Shown: in pieces, positions 63,301 to 64,000 of the stretch
Layout of the letters: each line of letters opens with the position of its first letter
How positions within the stretch are numbered: the stretch's first letter is position 1
Source of the DNA: Pyxidicoccus xibeiensis
GTDB lineage: Bacteria; Myxococcota; Myxococcia; Myxococcales; Myxococcaceae
Direction: 5' to 3'
Length of the DNA: 64,000 nucleotides
NCBI RefSeq assembly: GCF_024198175.1
Contig: NZ_JAJVKV010000002.1
Location: 930,001-994,000 of the forward strand
Notes under the pieces: model-generated
Told to the model about the DNA's origin: nothing
Databases searched by the model: none
Seen by the model: only the letters and a program-made list of their open reading frames with translations
Position numbers and translations under genes: made by a program

Positions 63301-64000
63301 GCGCGAGTACCCGAGGGAGTCGACGCTGCCGGAGGTGTTCGGGCGGGTGGTGGAGCGCTTCGCGAGCAAGGTGGCGGTGGAGTTCGGAGAGGAGAAGCTG
63401 ACGTACGGGCAGCTGGACGCCAGAGCGAATCAGCTGGCGTGGCACCTGAGAGGGCAGGGGGTGTCGACGGACGTGCGGGTGGCGGTGGCGGTGGAGCGCT
63501 CGGTGGAGCTGGTGGTGGCGCTGGTGGGCATCCTCAAGGCGGGCGGTGCGTACGTGCCGCTGGACGCCGGGTACCCCCGGGAGCGGCTGGCGGCGATGGT
63601 GGAGGATGCGCGTCCCCAGGTGCTCGTCACCACGCGCGCGCTGCGGCCGAAGTTGCATGAGGGACTGAACACGGTGGTGCTGGAAGAGGCGGCGTTGGCG
63701 GGGCAGCCGACGCATGCGCCGCCGGTGACGGCGCTGCCGGAGAGCCTGGCCTATATCGACTTCACCTCGGGAAGTACCGGGCGGCCCAAGGGCGTGGGGA
63801 CACCGCACGCGGCCGTGCTGCGCACCGTCTTCGGTGCGGACCATGCCCACTTCGGACCGGAGGAGGTGTGGCTGCAGCTGGCGCCCATCTCTTTCGATGC
63901 GTCGACGCTGGAGGTCTGGGGCGCGCTGCTGCACGGCTCGCGGCTGGTGGTGATGCCGCCCCACGCAGCCTCGCTCGAGGAACTGGGCCAGGTGCTTCAG
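57380..64000 (+). CDS. Lipopeptide synthetase 3: C-A-PCP-E-C-A (partial, continues past the window)
   Basis: 2207 residues are visible without a stop. Domains: C of the D-L type (start [14 protein letters not shown]; active site SHLMLDGWS with His143), A (about 445-960; FTSGSTG from 609; pocket residues D-A-L-H-L-G-C-L-F by hand), PCP (Ser1004 in LGGDSI), E (1045-1500; [10 protein letters not shown] with His1190, EGHGRE), a second D-L-type C (start [23 protein letters not shown] with His1660) and the N-terminal half of another A domain (FTSGSTG from 2128), cut by the edge. The D-L type of both C domains agrees with the epimerases before them. The two A domains are near-identical over a long stretch (see repeats). 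Start ATG overlaps the previous stop (ATGA). Confidence 0.95.
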   Translation, partial: MSDNIEDLYPLSPLQGGMLFHAIAEPGQGLYFNQLVCELRGRLDVEGFIAAWRGVVEAHPVLRTALVWDDVEEPVQVVLREVELPVRSEDWRGLSPEVLASRVASFLAEDQREGFDLSSAPLVRLALLRTEDAAWRFVFSHSHLMLDGWSLPLLLRDVFALYAGKQAGRSPHLVSPRPFRDFIAWLGEKDPAHARDFWRRSLAGFTEPTPLDAGGSSGVATGRGERTLRLGVEDTAVLDAFARRRGLTAGTLVQAAWALLLGRYSGRDDVLFGVTVAGRPGELRGVEDMVGLFINTIPARVRLPPSMTVEAWLGELQDWLLEARQHEHAPLVEVRRWSELPAGTPLFESLVVFENYPLDGALTTAIPGMEVRDIRSVEVDNHPLSLAAVPGRELTLRISYSAARFDAGTVERMLAHLRHLLRGLAGGEGRTLGTLSLLDEEERRRVVVEWNETAREYPRESTLPEVFGRVVERFADQVAVEFGEEKLTYGQLDARANQLAWHLRGQGVSTDVRVAVAVERSVELVVVLVGILKAGGAYVPLDAGYPRERLAAMVEDARPQVLVTTRALMAKLPMEGVASVVLEEAALAGQPTHAPPVTALPESLAYIDFTSGSTGRPKGVGTPQAAVLRTVFGVDYAHLGPEETLLLVAPISFDASTLEVWGALLHGSRLVVFPPHAPSDVYELEAVLVKHAVTTLHLTAGLFTQVVDTHLQGLRTVKQLLTGGDVVSAPHVRRVLEELRIPVTACYGPTETTLFASCHRMTEVGQVGTAVPIGRPIGNTRVYVLDASGQPVPVGIGGELYVGGDGVARGYVEQPALTAERFVPDAFSGVPGARLYRTGDLARWRADGVLEFLGRADAQVKVRGYRIELAEVEAAILAQGHVREAVVIARSDGPGDKRLVAYVVPGSGSSSVDPQALRARLKERLPEYMVPSAVVVLDALPLTSHGKVDRKALPAPDAALASTRREHVAPRDSTEETLAAIWAEVLRVPQVGIHDDFFELGGDSILSLQIIARARAAGLHLTPRQLFQHPTIARLAAVVAAAPEPQAEQGAVEGGVPLTPIQQSFLEEHATQEPHHFNQAVMLGLRRRLDTTLLEAALRKVVEHHDALRMRFTRDDTGRWHQHNAGNDNGPTLRHVDLTAVPESGRAALVAQVAGELHTRFRLDAPPLLCAALFDSGPDADARLLLVAHHLVVDTVSWRVLVEDLEVACQALLRDQSPALPPKTTSFKDWAERLHAHASSEALVAELPYWLDEARARVPSLPREEAPEPATVASARILSASLELEETRVLLREVPTAWRAQVQEVLLTALCRALASWTGHSRFLVDSEGHGREDLFSGVDLSRTVGWFTSVYPLLLEVPEGAGHGDALRAVRDGVRRLPGRGLGYGLLRHVRQDARLRSLPRAEVSFNYLGQLDASLAASSLFTLSQEPSGDAVSPRSLREHLLDVNAWVQGERLQVSFTYSPHLHATSIVQALSDAFLQTLRALISTRASEDARRYTPADFPLASLSQPGLDRLVPPGTPIEDVYPLSPLQQSMLLQSLLAPDSGIYVTQLGWTFGAPLALEAFRRAWDSVVERHAVLRTSFVWEGLDEPLQRVHPSAALILEEHDWSGLPPAEQDARFEALLAADRARGFDLRQPPLMRISVARLDAGAHRVLWTHHHLLMDGWSLGVLFQELLGTYAALREGRAAPGGRAPAYRDYIAWLRSQSEQQAEAYWRQSLRGFMSPTPLPGTLPVGAKGAARRKDTRTLLVSAEQTRALQSFARQHQLTANSVVQAAWALALSLHTGQRDVLFGATGSGRSAPLADIEHTVGLFINTVPVRVQVVSESPVLAWLKDLHARQLELRQYEHTSLVRIQGWSEVPRGTALFESLFVFENYPLDSAVGSMSDGLGIRDVAVREQAETALEAVVVPGERLGLNLAYDTSRFDAALLDGLLRHWALALRELVARPERRVGDVTLLEEEERRRVVVEWNETAREYPRESTLPEVFGRVVERFASKVAVEFGEEKLTYGQLDARANQLAWHLRGQGVSTDVRVAVAVERSVELVVALVGILKAGGAYVPLDAGYPRERLAAMVEDARPQVLVTTRALRPKLHEGLNTVVLEEAALAGQPTHAPPVTALPESLAYIDFTSGSTGRPKGVGTPHAAVLRTVFGADHAHFGPEEVWLQLAPISFDASTLEVWGALLHGSRLVVMPPHAASLEELGQVLQ
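58706..59082 (+). repeat. Near-identical A-domain segment, copy 1
   Basis: These 377 bases encode the end of a condensation domain linker and the A1-A2 part of the third gene's first A domain. They match 63266-63642 with six differences counted by eye, at an offset of 4560 bases (one module). Similarity continues to about 59275, with a three-base shift, and then drops. It points to recent duplication or gene conversion. Confidence 0.9.
63266..63642 (+). repeat. Near-identical A-domain segment, copy 2
   Basis: Partner of 58706-59082, at the start of the last A domain in the window. A second well-conserved block, 63674-63832, corresponds to 59117-59275. The flanking condensation domains of the two modules are clearly different, so only the A-domain portion was exchanged or recently copied. 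Confidence 0.9.

Noticed and set aside
58700..63650. Transposon-type direct repeats
   Set aside because: The repeats are in frame inside A domains and exactly one module apart; they are duplicated coding sequence, not element ends.

Overview
The window is about 64 kb of very GC-rich DNA with strong G/C preference at third codon positions, dense gene packing and many short overlaps. Several features point to a myxobacterium of the Myxococcaceae (Myxococcus, Corallococcus or Pyxidicoccus type): a phosphofructokinase gene directly followed by a Pkn4-like Ser/Thr kinase gene, many FHA domains, a sigma-54 activator carrying FHA and GAF domains, a DUF2378-like protein, many lipoproteins, and a large hybrid NRPS/PKS cluster. 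This assignment is inferred from gene content; no rRNA is present. I saw no tRNA, rRNA, CRISPR array, insertion sequence or prophage.

Layout. 1-7.2 kb: the N-terminal part of a TPR protein (probably a lytic transglycosylase), a small Cys-rich protein behind a structured leader, a CAP-domain protein overlapping a DciA-like gene, a large lipoprotein and an FHA-GGDEF diguanylate cyclase. 7.2-15 kb: an acyltransferase with an unusual N-terminal extension paired with an SDR gene, mutL, and small envelope genes. 15-24 kb, mostly minus strand: two overlapping lipoprotein genes, an FHA-GAF-AAA+-Fis activator, a TPR protein overlapping a Pkn4-like kinase, and pfk. 24-36 kb: a DUF2378-like protein, hemA downstream of an animal-type haem peroxidase, a DoxX-like membrane protein, an S1C protease overlapping an FHA membrane protein, a WYL regulator with a VOC protein, an M36 metalloprotease and a small lipoprotein. 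36-39 kb: a two-gene DNA-repair operon (radical SAM protein, then a DUF4130-UdgX fusion). 39-40 kb: an aldo/keto reductase.

40.2-64 kb (open at the right edge): three overlapping plus-strand genes encode a lipopeptide assembly line. Read from the sequence, the order is FAAL-ACP-C-A-PCP | KS-AT-ACP-C-A*(luciferase-like monooxygenase inserted)-C-A-PCP-E | C-A-PCP-E-C-A(partial). A fatty acid would be adenylated and loaded, joined to a first amino acid, extended by malonate without any reduction, then joined to two residues that are epimerised to the D form, with further residues beyond the window. The most unusual point is in the second protein. A dead adenylation domain is split by an FMN-type monooxygenase, has no carrier protein of its own, and lies between two apparently intact condensation domains. 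No thioesterase is reached inside the window.
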